Below, piece after piece: positions 1-9,395 of a DNA stretch of 64,000 bases. The stretch lies in contig NZ_BMTR01000003.1 in the NCBI RefSeq assembly GCF_014649775.1, positions 62,001-126,000 of the forward strand. The letters are read 5' to 3'. The number at the start of each line of letters is the position of its first letter. Within the stretch, counting starts at the first letter, position 1. The DNA is from Streptomyces longisporoflavus. Lineage in GTDB: Bacteria; Actinomycetota; Actinomycetes; Streptomycetales; Streptomycetaceae. The notes under the pieces were generated by a model. The model was not told the DNA's origin. It ran no database searches and was given only the letters and a program-made list of their open reading frames with translations. The position numbers and the translations under genes are program-made.

Positions 1-2061
1 CCGCGCACGGGGCCGGTGCGCACGAGCGGCGCGCCGCAGCTTCCCGTGCGGTATCTGGAGGAGTTCCTGCGCGTCGCCGTCACCCTCGGCAAGGGCCGGC
101 TGAGGCTGCGCACGGAGCGGGTGGCGGCGCGGCTCGTCGCGCACGAGGGGTGCGGCGGCGTCATCCGGCTGCACGGCAGGCTCGCGCCGGGGGAGTCGCA
201 GGCCCTCGACGCCCTGCGGATCGAGAACTGGCACACCAAGGAGGCGCACTACGTCCCCGCCCTGGTGAACGGCCGCGACTTCAGCGCCGATGTGCCGCTC
301 GCCTTCTTCCACGCCGGTGAGGACGAGCACACCGGCCGGCCGCGCAAGGCCGATCCCTGGGGCGTCACCCTCGTCCGCGAGGGCGACGGCCGCACACCGC
401 TCGCCGCCTGCCCCGAGGTGCCGCCGGGGCGGTACGGCCTGCTGCCGGGGCGCGAGCTCCTCGTACTCGCCAACTCGTCGGGCAACCTGGAACTGCGCGA
501 CCAGACCCTTCGCCCGCTCGTCTCCGCCGTGACCTGGGACGACGAACTTCTCGTCGAGGGCAGCCACCCCGACGCGGCGGCCCGCACCGGGGAACTGGTC
601 CTCGTGCACGGCGGCCACGGCGACGAGGCCGTGGTGCCGGTGCGGATCGACGGCGGCCGGTTCACCGCGGCGCTGCGCCCCGAGGCCGTGCCGGGCCCCG
701 GAGGCACCCTGCCGCTCGCCGAAGGCCGCTGGAACCTCTGTCTGCGCGAGCCGGGCGAGAGCGACCCCGAGCAGTACACCCCGGTGTGCGTGGCGCCCGG
801 CGCCGCTACCGGGCTCCCGCTCGTCCGCACCAGATCCGGGCGTGACATCACCCTGGAGCGCCACGCCCACGACGGCCTCCACCTGCGCTCCGGCTCCGCC
901 CTGCCCATGGCCGACCGGGGCGGCCCGCGCCAGCGCCGCCTGCGCGAGCTGTACGCGGCACGGCGCGGCGGGCCGCTGCGGGACGCCGTCCTGTACTCCA
1001 GCTTCGACGGACGCCAGTACTCGGACTCGCCGCGCGCCGTCCACGAGGAACTGGTCGCCAGGGGCGCGGAGTTGGAGCACTTGTGGGTGGTGCGCGACCA
1101 GCAGGTGCGACTGCCGGGCAGCGCCACGCCGGTTGCCCTGTGGAGCGCCGAGTGGCATGAGGCCCTGGCCCGCTGCCGCTACATCGTCACCAACACCCAG
1201 CTGCCCGAGTGGTTCGTACGGGCCGAGGGCCAGTACGTCGTGCAGACCTGGCACGGCACCCCGCTCAAGCGCATCGGCCTCGACCTCGCGGACCGCTCCT
1301 CCGGGGACCGCGCCTACATGGCCACCCTGCCCGGCCGCGCCGCCCAGTGGAGCGTGCTCGTGTCCCCGAACCGCTTCTCGACCCCCGTCCTGCGCAGCGC
1401 TTTCGGCTACACCGGCGAGGTCCTGGAGCTGGGCTACCCGCGCAACGACCTGCTGCACGCCGCCGACCGCGCGAAGGTCGCCGCCTCCGTGCGCGAACGC
1501 CTCGGCATCCCCGAGGGCAAACGCGTCGTCCTGTACGCGCCGACCTGGCGCGAGAACCAGCCCAAGCAGAGCGGCCGCTACGCCCTCGACCTCCGGCTCG
1601 ACCTCGAAGCCGCCGAACGCGCCATCGGCGAGGACCACGTGCTCCTCGTGCGCAGGCACTACCTCGTCGGCGGTACCGTCCCCGGCTCGGACTTCGTGCG
1701 CGACGTGACCCGCCACCCCGACGTCGGCGAACTGCTCCTGATCAGCGATGTCCTGGTCACGGACTACTCGTCCCTGATGTTCGACTTCGCCCAGACCGGG
1801 CGCCCGATGCTCTTCCACACCTACGACCTCGACCACTACCGCGACACCCTGCGCGGCTTCTGCTTCGACTTCGCGGCACGGGCGCCGGGACCGCTGCTCG
1901 CCACGAGCGACGAGGTGGTCGCCGCGCTGCGCGACCCGCGGGCCGCCACCGCCGCGTACACCGAGGCGTACGACAGGTTCCGCGAGGTCTTCTGCGACCT
2001 GGACGACGGCAACGCCGCCGCCGGGGTCGCGGACGCCATGCTCGAAGGAGGCCGCGCGTGA
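1..2061 (+). CDS. CDP-glycerol glycerophosphotransferase family protein (5' end outside window)
   Basis: TagF-like enzyme that would transfer glycerol-phosphate-type units from a CDP-activated donor onto a wall or membrane polymer at the inner membrane face. The reading frame is open to the left edge, so the start is probably outside the window; a GTG at 16 is the first start codon inside it. The first ~300 visible residues look beta-rich and match nothing I recognise. The C-terminal ~370 residues carry the family hallmarks: VLYSSFDGRQYSDSPRA, VQTWHGTPLKRIG with the conserved His-Gly, a GYPRND motif, VVLYAPTWRENQ and the terminal SDVLVTDYSSLMFDFA block. It ends in a GTGA overlap with the next gene, so the two are translationally coupled. 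Family assignment is firm; the exact donor (CDP-glycerol or CDP-ribitol) and the polymer cannot be told from sequence. Confidence 0.85.
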   Translation, partial: PRTGPVRTSGAPQLPVRYLEEFLRVAVTLGKGRLRLRTERVAARLVAHEGCGGVIRLHGRLAPGESQALDALRIENWHTKEAHYVPALVNGRDFSADVPLAFFHAGEDEHTGRPRKADPWGVTLVREGDGRTPLAACPEVPPGRYGLLPGRELLVLANSSGNLELRDQTLRPLVSAVTWDDELLVEGSHPDAAARTGELVLVHGGHGDEAVVPVRIDGGRFTAALRPEAVPGPGGTLPLAEGRWNLCLREPGESDPEQYTPVCVAPGAATGLPLVRTRSGRDITLERHAHDGLHLRSGSALPMADRGGPRQRRLRELYAARRGGPLRDAVLYSSFDGRQYSDSPRAVHEELVARGAELEHLWVVRDQQVRLPGSATPVALWSAEWHEALARCRYIVTNTQLPEWFVRAEGQYVVQTWHGTPLKRIGLDLADRSSGDRAYMATLPGRAAQWSVLVSPNRFSTPVLRSAFGYTGEVLELGYPRNDLLHAADRAKVAASVRERLGIPEGKRVVLYAPTWRENQPKQSGRYALDLRLDLEAAERAIGEDHVLLVRRHYLVGGTVPGSDFVRDVTRHPDVGELLLISDVLVTDYSSLMFDFAQTGRPMLFHTYDLDHYRDTLRGFCFDFAARAPGPLLATSDEVVAALRDPRAATAAYTEAYDRFREVFCDLDDGNAAAGVADAMLEGGRA

Positions 2062-4871
2062 GCACGCCGGAACTGCACGACTTCAGCTGCGTCGTGGTCG
2101 CGGGGACGGACGCCGACGCGCTGCGGCAGTCGGTGGCGTCCGTGCTCGACCAGGCCATGGGCAGCGTCGAGGCGGTCCTCGTCGACCCCGGAACCGACGG
2201 TCCCGCCCGCGCCGCGGCACGGGCGCTCGCCGCCGACCAGCCCTACCGGGTGCGCCTGGTCCGCGCCGGGGGCCCGATGTCCGCCGGCGCCTCGCGCAAC
2301 CTCGGGCTCGACGCGGCACGCGGGCGCTACGTCATCGTGCTCGGCGACGGCGAACTCCTGGAGCGGCACGCCTGCCGGAACCTCTTCGACGCGGCGCGCA
2401 CCACCGGGGCCGACCTGGTGGCGGGGCGCTGGACGCGGCTCACGGCCGGCGGCAGGAAGGAGGCCCACCCGGACTGGCAGGCCCAGCTGCACGCGCGGAC
2501 GAGGAGCGTCCGAGATCTCGCCGACGTCCCTGAACTCGTGACGAGGGACGCCTTGGTCACCGGGTTCTGCGTCCGCAGGGACTTCGTCCACGACAGGCGT
2601 CTGCGGTACGCGGAAGACCTGGCCCACAGCGAGATCCTCTTCGGCGTCGAGGCGGCACTCGGGGCCCGCGTCATCACCCTCGTACCGAACCTGATCACCA
2701 CCCACCGCGCGGCGCCCGACCCCGCCCGCGAGACCTCCGCCCTGGCCGGGGCCCACGACCGCGTCGCCGGGCTCCTACTGAGCCTGGGCCGCATCGAACT
2801 GTGCGACCGGCGCGAGCGGGCCTTCCTGAGCGACCACGTACTGCCCTGCGTCCGTACGTTCCCGCAACTCACCGCCGACGAGCGGCGCCGGGTCACCGCC
2901 GGGACGGTCCCGCACCTCGAAGGCCGCGCGGACGTGCGCGCCCTGAGCGCCCTCGACCCCGTGGAGCGGGTGAGCGTACGGCTGCTCGCGGAAGGCGACA
3001 CGGAGGGCGTGCTCGCGGCGGCGTACGCCCTCGTACGGCCGGGGACCGTCGTCTCGGAGCTGACCGAGCGGGAGGGGAAGGTCTACTGGCGCGCGGACGG
3101 GCTCGACGACCCCCGCACCCGGGAGGTCCTCGACGTCAGCGAACTCGGCCACCAGCACCAGCCCCCGGCCCGGGCGCGCCTCCTGAACCGCCTCACCAGG
3201 TGCAGCGTCGAAGGCACCAGGGCGGTCCTCGAAGGGCACGTCGTACTGCCCGGCGGCCTGGTGCCCGACCGGCCGCCGCTCACCGCCCGGCTCGACGTGC
3301 GCACCCGCGGCAGGGGACGGCACGGCTTCCGCGTACCGGTGCAGGAGGCGCACTACGACGGCGGCGCGGTCGTCTGGCGGGCCACGGTGGACCTCACCGC
3401 GCGGCTGCGGGACCTCGGCATCCGCGACCGCGTCTGGGAGCCGCGGCTGCGACTCGCCGCGGGAGGCCACGACATGAGCACCGAACTCGTCGCCGAGCAG
3501 GAGACCGTGGGGAACGCCCGGGGGTTCACCGTCACCGGCGCGAACCGGCTCGAACTGCGCCTCGCACCCCGCCACCGAGCCGCCCGCACCCTGCGCGCGG
3601 CACTGCACTACGCCACGCACTTCCGCCCGGCGCGCAAGGTGCGGCTCCGGCTGCGTGCCCTGCGCAGGCGCTGCGACCGGCTCAACGGACGCGCGGTGAA
3701 GCTGCGCGTCTACCGGCGCGTGCTGCGGCGGCTGCCCGTCAGCAAGGGCTCGGTGGTCTTCGAGAGCCACATGGGAGCCTGCTACGGCGACAGCCCGCGC
3801 GCCATCCACCAGGAGATCGTCGACCGGGGCCTCGAACTCCGCTGCACCTGGTCGTACGCCGCGTCGGCCGACGGGTTCCCCGCGACGGCCCGCCTTGTCC
3901 GCCGCTGGTCCTGGCGCTACCTGTGGGCCCTCGGCCGCGCCGAGTTCTGGATCGACAACCAGGGCTTCCCGCACGCCCTGGCCAAACCGCGCCACACCAC
4001 CTATCTGCAGACCTGGCACGGCTCCGCGTACAAACGCATGGGCTTCGACGAGGCGCGCCTCAAGACGCAGAACGCCCCGCAGCGCGAGCGGCTCAGGGAA
4101 GCCGTCGACCGCTTCGACCACTTCCTGGTGCGCTCCGAACACGACGTGCACACCCTGGCCCGCGCCTACGGCATCCCCGAAGAGCGGCTGCTGCGCTGCG
4201 GCTACCCGCGCAACGACCGCCTGATCGCCGCACGCGCCCGCGACGAGGCCGCGGGCCGCTTCCCCCGCCCGCCCGTGGCCGCCGACCTCGGCATCCCCGA
4301 CCACAAGACGGTGGTGCTGTACGCGCCGACGTTCCGCGGCGGCCCGCCCAAGAACAACAAGCCGGTACGACTGCCCCTCGACGTACGGGAGTTCGCGGCC
4401 CGCTTCGGCGACACCCACGTACTCCTGGTGCGCGCCCACTACATGGAGGCGGCCGAGCTGCCCGTGTGCCCGCCCGGCACCGTCATCGACGTATCGGCCC
4501 ACCACGACGTGAGCGAGCTGCTCTGTCTGGCCGACGTCCTGGTGACCGACTACTCGTCCATCATGTTCGACTTCGCCCTCCTGGACCGCCCCCTGGTGCA
4601 CTTCGCGCCCGACCTCGACGCGTACGAGACCGAGCGGGGCAGCTACTTCGCGCTGCGGGACGAGGCGGGCGGGCCCGTCGTCGAGACGCAGGAGGAGCTG
4701 CTGCGCGTGCTCGCCGCGCTGAAGCAGACCGACGGCGCGTGGGCACAGGCCAGAGCGGCGTTCGCCGCCCGGTTCGGCACGTACGACCAGGGGCGGGCCG
4801 CGGCCGGCGTGGTGGACGCGCTGTTCGGCGAGCGGGCCGGCGACAGCGGGAAGAAGGGGGGCGGGGCATGA
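2058..4871 (+). CDS. bifunctional GT2-like / CDP-glycerol glycerophosphotransferase
   Basis: A 937-residue two-domain wall-polymer enzyme. The N-terminal ~230 residues resemble a family-2 glycosyltransferase fold (FSCVVVAGTDADALRQSV, SAGASRNLGLDAARGRYV), but the usual acidic metal-binding motif reads LGDGE, so this half may be degenerate. A beta-rich linker of about 300 residues follows. The C-terminal ~380 residues are a full CDP-glycerol glycerophosphotransferase: VVFESHMGACYGDSPRAIH, LQTWHGSAYKRMG, GYPRNDR, VVLYAPTFRGGPPK and ADVLVTDYSSIMFDFALL. The GTG start at 2058 overlaps the upstream TGA by four bases; the frame is open far upstream in another gene's shadow, so coupling decides the start. 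It is also coupled by ATGA to the downstream GT4 gene. The second of three paralogous transferases in the cluster. Confidence 0.85.
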   Translation: MSTPELHDFSCVVVAGTDADALRQSVASVLDQAMGSVEAVLVDPGTDGPARAAARALAADQPYRVRLVRAGGPMSAGASRNLGLDAARGRYVIVLGDGELLERHACRNLFDAARTTGADLVAGRWTRLTAGGRKEAHPDWQAQLHARTRSVRDLADVPELVTRDALVTGFCVRRDFVHDRRLRYAEDLAHSEILFGVEAALGARVITLVPNLITTHRAAPDPARETSALAGAHDRVAGLLLSLGRIELCDRRERAFLSDHVLPCVRTFPQLTADERRRVTAGTVPHLEGRADVRALSALDPVERVSVRLLAEGDTEGVLAAAYALVRPGTVVSELTEREGKVYWRADGLDDPRTREVLDVSELGHQHQPPARARLLNRLTRCSVEGTRAVLEGHVVLPGGLVPDRPPLTARLDVRTRGRGRHGFRVPVQEAHYDGGAVVWRATVDLTARLRDLGIRDRVWEPRLRLAAGGHDMSTELVAEQETVGNARGFTVTGANRLELRLAPRHRAARTLRAALHYATHFRPARKVRLRLRALRRRCDRLNGRAVKLRVYRRVLRRLPVSKGSVVFESHMGACYGDSPRAIHQEIVDRGLELRCTWSYAASADGFPATARLVRRWSWRYLWALGRAEFWIDNQGFPHALAKPRHTTYLQTWHGSAYKRMGFDEARLKTQNAPQRERLREAVDRFDHFLVRSEHDVHTLARAYGIPEERLLRCGYPRNDRLIAARARDEAAGRFPRPPVAADLGIPDHKTVVLYAPTFRGGPPKNNKPVRLPLDVREFAARFGDTHVLLVRAHYMEAAELPVCPPGTVIDVSAHHDVSELLCLADVLVTDYSSIMFDFALLDRPLVHFAPDLDAYETERGSYFALRDEAGGPVVETQEELLRVLAALKQTDGAWAQARAAFAARFGTYDQGRAAAGVVDALFGERAGDSGKKGGGA

Positions 4872-6046
4872 CCACGACGCCCGCGACGGCTGCCGCTCCT
4901 ACGACGAAGGGCCGCGACCTCTTCCTCGTCGCCAACACCGTCGACGAGCTCGGCGGCGTCACCGCCTGGGCCCACCAGATGGCCCGCCTCTTCCAGGGCA
5001 ACGGCCACCGGGTGCACGTCATCGGCGTCCACGAGGCCGAGCTGAAACTGGCGCTCCCCGACGATCGCGGCTACCCCGTGACCAGCCTCTACGCCAAGCA
5101 TCCGCGGACCCCGCGCCCGGTACACGGCCTCGGCCGCCTGAACGTGGTCGCCCGGGGGCGGGAGTCGGCGCGGATCGCCGCCAAGCGCCGCGCCGTGGAC
5201 CGGCTCTCGCGGCTGTTCCGCGCCGCACGGCCCGGCGCGGTCGCCATCGTCACGCAGGTCTGGCCGATGGAGTGGATCAGGGAGGCCGACACCGCGGGCC
5301 TGCGCATCATCGGCATGAGCCACGAGTCGTACGCGTACACCCGTGCCTGCCACCGCTACCGCGCGGTCAAACGCAGCTACCCCGACGTGGACCGGTGGCT
5401 CGCGCTGACCCAGGAGGACGCCGACGACTGGATCATCGACGGCATGCACAACGTCGGCGCGATGCCCAACGCCCTCGCCCACCTTCCCGCCGTGCCCTCA
5501 CGGCGCGAGGCGAAGGTGGTCTGCAGCATCGGCAGGCTCGCCGACCAGAAGGGCGTCGACATGCTCGTCGACACCTGGGCGCTCGTGGCCCCGCAGCGCC
5601 CCGACTGGACGCTGCGGATCTACGGCGCCGGGGCGGACGAGGCCGCCCTCAAGCGGCAGTGCACGCGGCTCGGCCTCGACGGCTCGGTCGAGTGGCGGGG
5701 GCGCACCAGCGATGTGCCGGGCGTGCTCGCCGAGAGCTCCCTGTTCGTGCAGTCGTCGCGCGGCGAGGGCTTCCCGCTGGCCCTGATGGAGGCGATGGCC
5801 AGCGCGGTGCCGTGCGCGGCGTTCGACTGCGCGCCGGGCGTGCGGGAGATCGTCCGCCACGGCGAGGACGGCCTGCTCGCCCCGGCCGGGGACATCGGGG
5901 CCCTTGCGGACCGTCTTCTGCGCCTTACCGGTAATCCGCGGCTGCGGAACGCGATGGGGGAGCGGGCCAGGGTCAATGTGCAGAGGTTCTCCGAGGCGCG
6001 GGTTCTCGAGCGCTGGGAAGCGTTGTTCGAGTTGCTCGAGCGGTGA
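4868..6046 (+). CDS. family-4 glycosyltransferase
   Basis: A 392-residue GT-B enzyme, last gene of the three-gene coupled operon. The N-terminal Rossmann domain begins FLVANTVDELGGVTAWAHQM, the acceptor-side glycine-rich loop of GT4 enzymes. The C-terminal domain has VVCSIGRLADQKGVDML, RIYGAGADEAALKRQ and the nucleotide-sugar binding E-x7-E region SSRGEGFPLALMEAMASAVP. ATG at 4868 overlaps the upstream TGA. It probably adds or modifies a sugar on the same surface polymer made by the two transferases upstream. Donor and acceptor sugars are unknown. It ends nine bases from the convergent methyltransferase gene. Confidence 0.88.
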   Translation: MTTTPATAAAPTTKGRDLFLVANTVDELGGVTAWAHQMARLFQGNGHRVHVIGVHEAELKLALPDDRGYPVTSLYAKHPRTPRPVHGLGRLNVVARGRESARIAAKRRAVDRLSRLFRAARPGAVAIVTQVWPMEWIREADTAGLRIIGMSHESYAYTRACHRYRAVKRSYPDVDRWLALTQEDADDWIIDGMHNVGAMPNALAHLPAVPSRREAKVVCSIGRLADQKGVDMLVDTWALVAPQRPDWTLRIYGAGADEAALKRQCTRLGLDGSVEWRGRTSDVPGVLAESSLFVQSSRGEGFPLALMEAMASAVPCAAFDCAPGVREIVRHGEDGLLAPAGDIGALADRLLRLTGNPRLRNAMGERARVNVQRFSEARVLERWEALFELLER

Positions 6047-6055
6047 GTGTTCCCG

Positions 6056-6922
6056 TCAAGAACGTCCCGAGCGTGCCAGCAGTGAGGACAGCAGGCCCCT
6101 CGCCCTGGAGGGCGGCTGCTGGTTCCGCTCCGGGGGTGCCTCGGCCGCGTGCCGCGAGACCGGCTGTTCCGGGGATCTCGCCTTCTTGCCGCTGATCCTG
6201 ATCATCGGGTGGCCCGCGACCTCCTCGGCGGCGTGCCACATGTCGTCCCGCTGCTTCAGGAACGCGGCGAGATCGGCGTGGATCGCGTCGTAGGCGCCCC
6301 ACGTGCCGTAGAACTTCGTGGCCGTGATGCACAGCGGTTTGAGCCCCGTGCTCGCCACGGCGCCCCAGGTCGCCGCGGCCACGCCCGGACAGTGCTCGGC
6401 CCGGAAGTCGTCGAGCACGACGATCCCGTCCGGCCCGAGCACCTCCTTCGCGGCGGCGATGTCCGCGTGGACGTGCTCGTACAGATGCGAGGCGTCGATG
6501 TGCACGAAGCGGCAGCTGTCCGCCGCCACGTGCGCGGTGATCCCGGAGGACGGCTCCTGGACGATCCGCGGCAGTTCCTCGTGGAAGGAGCGGTAGTTGG
6601 CCTCGAAGGCGCGACGGGTGAGCGTGGCGTACGAACGGCCCATCTCGGCGGAGTTGGCCTGGTCAGGGGCGGGGGAGTCGAAGAGGTCGCAGACCGTGAA
6701 CGTCTCGTCCGCGCGCAGGTACCCGCCCGTGAAGATGGCGCTCTTGCCCAGGTACACGCCGAGTTCGAGCAGGTCACCCCGTTCGGCCCGGTCGAGCTGC
6801 CGGCCCAGGATCCAGTCGAAGAGCACCTGGTCGACCGGATGGAACCAGCCCTTCACGTCGGAGAGCGCGCGCGGCCGCGGCAGCTGATCGGTCGCGGGCG
6901 TGGTGGCTGAAGCTTTCTGCAT
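6056..6922 (-). CDS. TylF/macrocin-type SAM-dependent methyltransferase
   Basis: A 288-residue class I methyltransferase. The SAM-binding motif I is GDLLELGVYLGKSAIF, followed by VCDLFDSP, then the acidic region CRFVHIDASHLYEHV with the metal-binding-type Asp and VLDDF motif typical of TylF-like O-methyltransferases. The C-terminal ~45 residues are basic and low-complexity. Its start lies 39 bases downstream of the next gene on the same strand (the GT2/glycerophosphotransferase that ends at 6962), so the two are likely one transcript. In this setting it probably methylates a sugar of a surface glycan, as seen for similar proteins in wall-polymer and exopolysaccharide clusters. The substrate is inferred from context only. 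Confidence 0.8.
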   Translation of the reverse strand: MQKASATTPATDQLPRPRALSDVKGWFHPVDQVLFDWILGRQLDRAERGDLLELGVYLGKSAIFTGGYLRADETFTVCDLFDSPAPDQANSAEMGRSYATLTRRAFEANYRSFHEELPRIVQEPSSGITAHVAADSCRFVHIDASHLYEHVHADIAAAKEVLGPDGIVVLDDFRAEHCPGVAAATWGAVASTGLKPLCITATKFYGTWGAYDAIHADLAAFLKQRDDMWHAAEEVAGHPMIRISGKKARSPEQPVSRHAAEAPPERNQQPPSRARGLLSSLLARSGRS

Positions 6923-6961
6923 GTCTGGTCCCGGAGCTGGTGGGAGAGAAGGACAGCGGGG

Positions 6962-9238
6962 CTAGAAGCGCGGAGTGGGCCGATGGGCGTCGGCCCGCGG
7001 CAGCGGCTCGTCGGCCACCCCCGCGGCCGGCGCCGGTTGCCGGTCCGCCAGTGGCGCCACCGACGGTAGACCCCCTCCCTCCCCCAGCACCACATGCCTC
7101 ACAACCCGTTCAGCAGCCCGACCGTCGTCGTACACGCAGAAGCGGTCTCGGAAGGCGGCGCGCAGCCGCGCCGAGTGCGAGCCGCGCCAGTGTCCGGTGA
7201 CGAAGATGTCGATGAGTTCGTCCTGGTCGCGCGCGACCGCGCCGGGCGGGAACTCGCGCACGTCGAAGTAGGTGCCGCGGGCCGCCTCGTACGCCTGCCA
7301 GTCCTCGGCGTGCAGGACGACGGGGCGGTCGAGGTTGACGTAGTCGAACATCAGCGACGAGTAGTCCGTGACCAGGGCGTCCGACGCCAGGCAGAGCGAC
7401 TCGACGCTCGGGTGGTCCGACACGTCGATCAGACGGCCCGACGAGGGGGCGAGCGGCTCCCCGTACGAGTGGTGGGCGCGGGTCAGGACGACGAAGCGGG
7501 GTCCGAGGTGGTGCAGCAGCCGCTCCAGGTCGAGGGAGCGCAGCTGCGTGTGGCGGTAGTCGCGGTGGGTGGGCGCGTAGAGGATGGCGACCGTGCCGCG
7601 GGGGATCCCGATCGATTCGCGCAGGCGCGCCACGTCGGCGGAGCTCGCCCGCTGGTAGATGTCGTTGCGCGGGTAGCCGTACTCCAGGGTCGTGAAGGAG
7701 GCGGGGAAGACGCGCTCCCAGACGAGGGTGGAGTGCCGGTTCGACGACAGGACGTAGTCCCATTTGTCGGCGTTGCGCAGGAGCGCCGCGAAGTCCATGC
7801 CCCGGGCCGCGGCCGGGCGGTCCCGGAGGTCGAGCCCCATCAGCTTCAGGGGAGTGCCGTGCTGGGTCTGGATCATGACCTGGCCGCGGCGTTTGACGAG
7901 CCTGCGGTCGAAGTTCACGTTGTTCACGAGGTACTTGGAGCGGGCGAGCGCCGTCCAGTACGCCGCCGTGCCGGGCCGGAGCCTGCGGGTCGCCGTGGGC
8001 AGGGTGTGGTGGTGGGCCGGGTCGGCGATCCAGGCGGTGCGGATGTGCGGGGCGTGCTCGCGCAGCGCGGCTTCCAGGGCGCCGGGGTTGCAGCCGTAGC
8101 CGCGCCCCCAGTACGAGGCGAAGACCGCGCGGTCGGCGCGCACCGGCAGGCACAGCTGGACGCGGTAGTGCAGCTGTAGCGCGGCGCCCTTGGCGCGGCG
8201 CCGCGCGGTGGCCGCGTACCGTCCGGCCCTGGTCCGCAGCCGCAGTGCCGTCCACAGGGTCCAGTACGTGCGGTGGGTGCCCAGGCGCACCAGGCCGTGC
8301 CGAAGGCGGGTGCGGGCGCGCATGGGTACGCCGGGGGCGCGGTAGCGGCGGTAATGGGTGCGGGCCTTGCGCAGGAATGCGGGGCGGCTGCCGGGCGGGA
8401 GGCGGTCGCGCTTGGTGAAGACCGTGGTGAGGTGGTCGACCATCCGTCTGAAGAGCAGGGACCGCCAGGCCGCCGAGAGCTCCGGGTGCGCGTCGAGGAA
8501 CGTGAAGACCCGCTCGTACTGGTCGAAGATGTCGAAGTGGCGGCGCGTGGTGGTGCGCAGGATGCTGCCGCGGCGGCGCTGGAGGTAGTGCACGCAGACC
8601 CGGTCGAGGGTGGCGATGGTGTCCGCCTTCATCAGGACCGGGTACGTCCAGGGCGTGTCCTCGTAGAGGCCGGGCGGGAAGGTGAAGCCCTCGCGCTCGA
8701 TGAAGTCGCGGCGGTACGCCTTGTTCCAGGCGACCATCAGGAGCCGCAGCAGGCCGGGCCGCTCGCTCAGCGTGAAGGGCCGGTCGCCGTCTTCCTTCAG
8801 GAGGTCCGCGAACTGGTTGCGCACCTCCTCGCCGGACCAGAACGTGCGCGCGTAGTCGTAGATCAGGACGTCCGGCTCGTCCGTCTCCTTGATGCGGTCG
8901 GAGATGGCGTGCAGGGAGCCGGGGGTGAGGGTGTCGTCGCTGTCGAGGAAGATCAGGTAGTCGCCGGTGGCGTGCTCCATGCCCGCGTTGCGTGCCCGGC
9001 CGAGGCCGACGTTCTCTTTGAGGTGGACGGCCCGTACGCGCGTGTCACGGGCCGCGCATTCGTCGATGAGGGCGCCGCACGCGTCGGGCGAGCAGTCGTC
9101 GACCACGATCAGTTCGAAGTCCGTGAACGACTGGGTGAGGACCGATTCAAGGCATCCGTGCAGATAGGCCTGCACCTTGTACACGGGCACGATGACACTG
9201 AACCGGGGCAAGGCACATCCATGGGTCGACGCGGGCAT
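6962..9238 (-). CDS. bifunctional GT2 / CDP-glycerol glycerophosphotransferase
   Basis: A ~758-residue fusion. The N-terminal GT2 domain is intact: RFSVIVPVYKVQAYLHGCLESV, ELIVVDDCSPDACG, ARNAGMEHATGDYLIFLDSDDT with the DSDD metal motif. The C-terminal domain is a CDP-glycerol glycerophosphotransferase: FASYWGRGYGCNPGAL, IQTQHGTPLKLMG, GYPRND, AILYAPTHRDY and SDALVTDYSSLMFDYVNLD. ATG at 9238 is chosen because it sits just before the GT2 domain; a TTG about nine codons further in, giving a start of the form LPRFSVIVP, is also plausible, and an upstream start at 9337 would add 33 residues unlike the family. Third paralogue of the cluster, on the opposite strand from the other two; heads a two-gene operon with the methyltransferase. 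Confidence 0.85.
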   Translation of the reverse strand: MPASTHGCALPRFSVIVPVYKVQAYLHGCLESVLTQSFTDFELIVVDDCSPDACGALIDECAARDTRVRAVHLKENVGLGRARNAGMEHATGDYLIFLDSDDTLTPGSLHAISDRIKETDEPDVLIYDYARTFWSGEEVRNQFADLLKEDGDRPFTLSERPGLLRLLMVAWNKAYRRDFIEREGFTFPPGLYEDTPWTYPVLMKADTIATLDRVCVHYLQRRRGSILRTTTRRHFDIFDQYERVFTFLDAHPELSAAWRSLLFRRMVDHLTTVFTKRDRLPPGSRPAFLRKARTHYRRYRAPGVPMRARTRLRHGLVRLGTHRTYWTLWTALRLRTRAGRYAATARRRAKGAALQLHYRVQLCLPVRADRAVFASYWGRGYGCNPGALEAALREHAPHIRTAWIADPAHHHTLPTATRRLRPGTAAYWTALARSKYLVNNVNFDRRLVKRRGQVMIQTQHGTPLKLMGLDLRDRPAAARGMDFAALLRNADKWDYVLSSNRHSTLVWERVFPASFTTLEYGYPRNDIYQRASSADVARLRESIGIPRGTVAILYAPTHRDYRHTQLRSLDLERLLHHLGPRFVVLTRAHHSYGEPLAPSSGRLIDVSDHPSVESLCLASDALVTDYSSLMFDYVNLDRPVVLHAEDWQAYEAARGTYFDVREFPPGAVARDQDELIDIFVTGHWRGSHSARLRAAFRDRFCVYDDGRAAERVVRHVVLGEGGGLPSVAPLADRQPAPAAGVADEPLPRADAHRPTPRF

Positions 9239-9302
9239 ACTGCCATAAAACGCCCTGGCGGCCGGTCGGGTTACGTCGAACGAGGCATACGGGGGACGGA
9301 CG

Positions 9303-9340
9303 CGGGTGAGGCGGCCCCCGGTCGGAGGCCGCCTCACCCG
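9303..9340 (-). terminator. stem-loop after the sugar ABC operon
   Basis: A 14-base-pair perfect stem (9303-9316 with 9327-9340) and a 10-base loop lies 56 bases beyond the stop codon of the MalG-like gene. There is no U-run on the minus strand, so it is either a GC-rich Streptomyces-type terminator or an mRNA-stabilising hairpin. Confidence 0.5.
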
Positions 9341-9395
9341 TCGAACGTATGTGCCCGCACGATGGATGCCGTGAACGGGACTCGGATTGACGCCG

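Noticed and set aside
2775-4601. 608-codon minus-strand open frame inside the GT2/glycerophosphotransferase gene
   Set aside because: Shadow frame of a high-GC gene; the plus-strand frame carries all family motifs.
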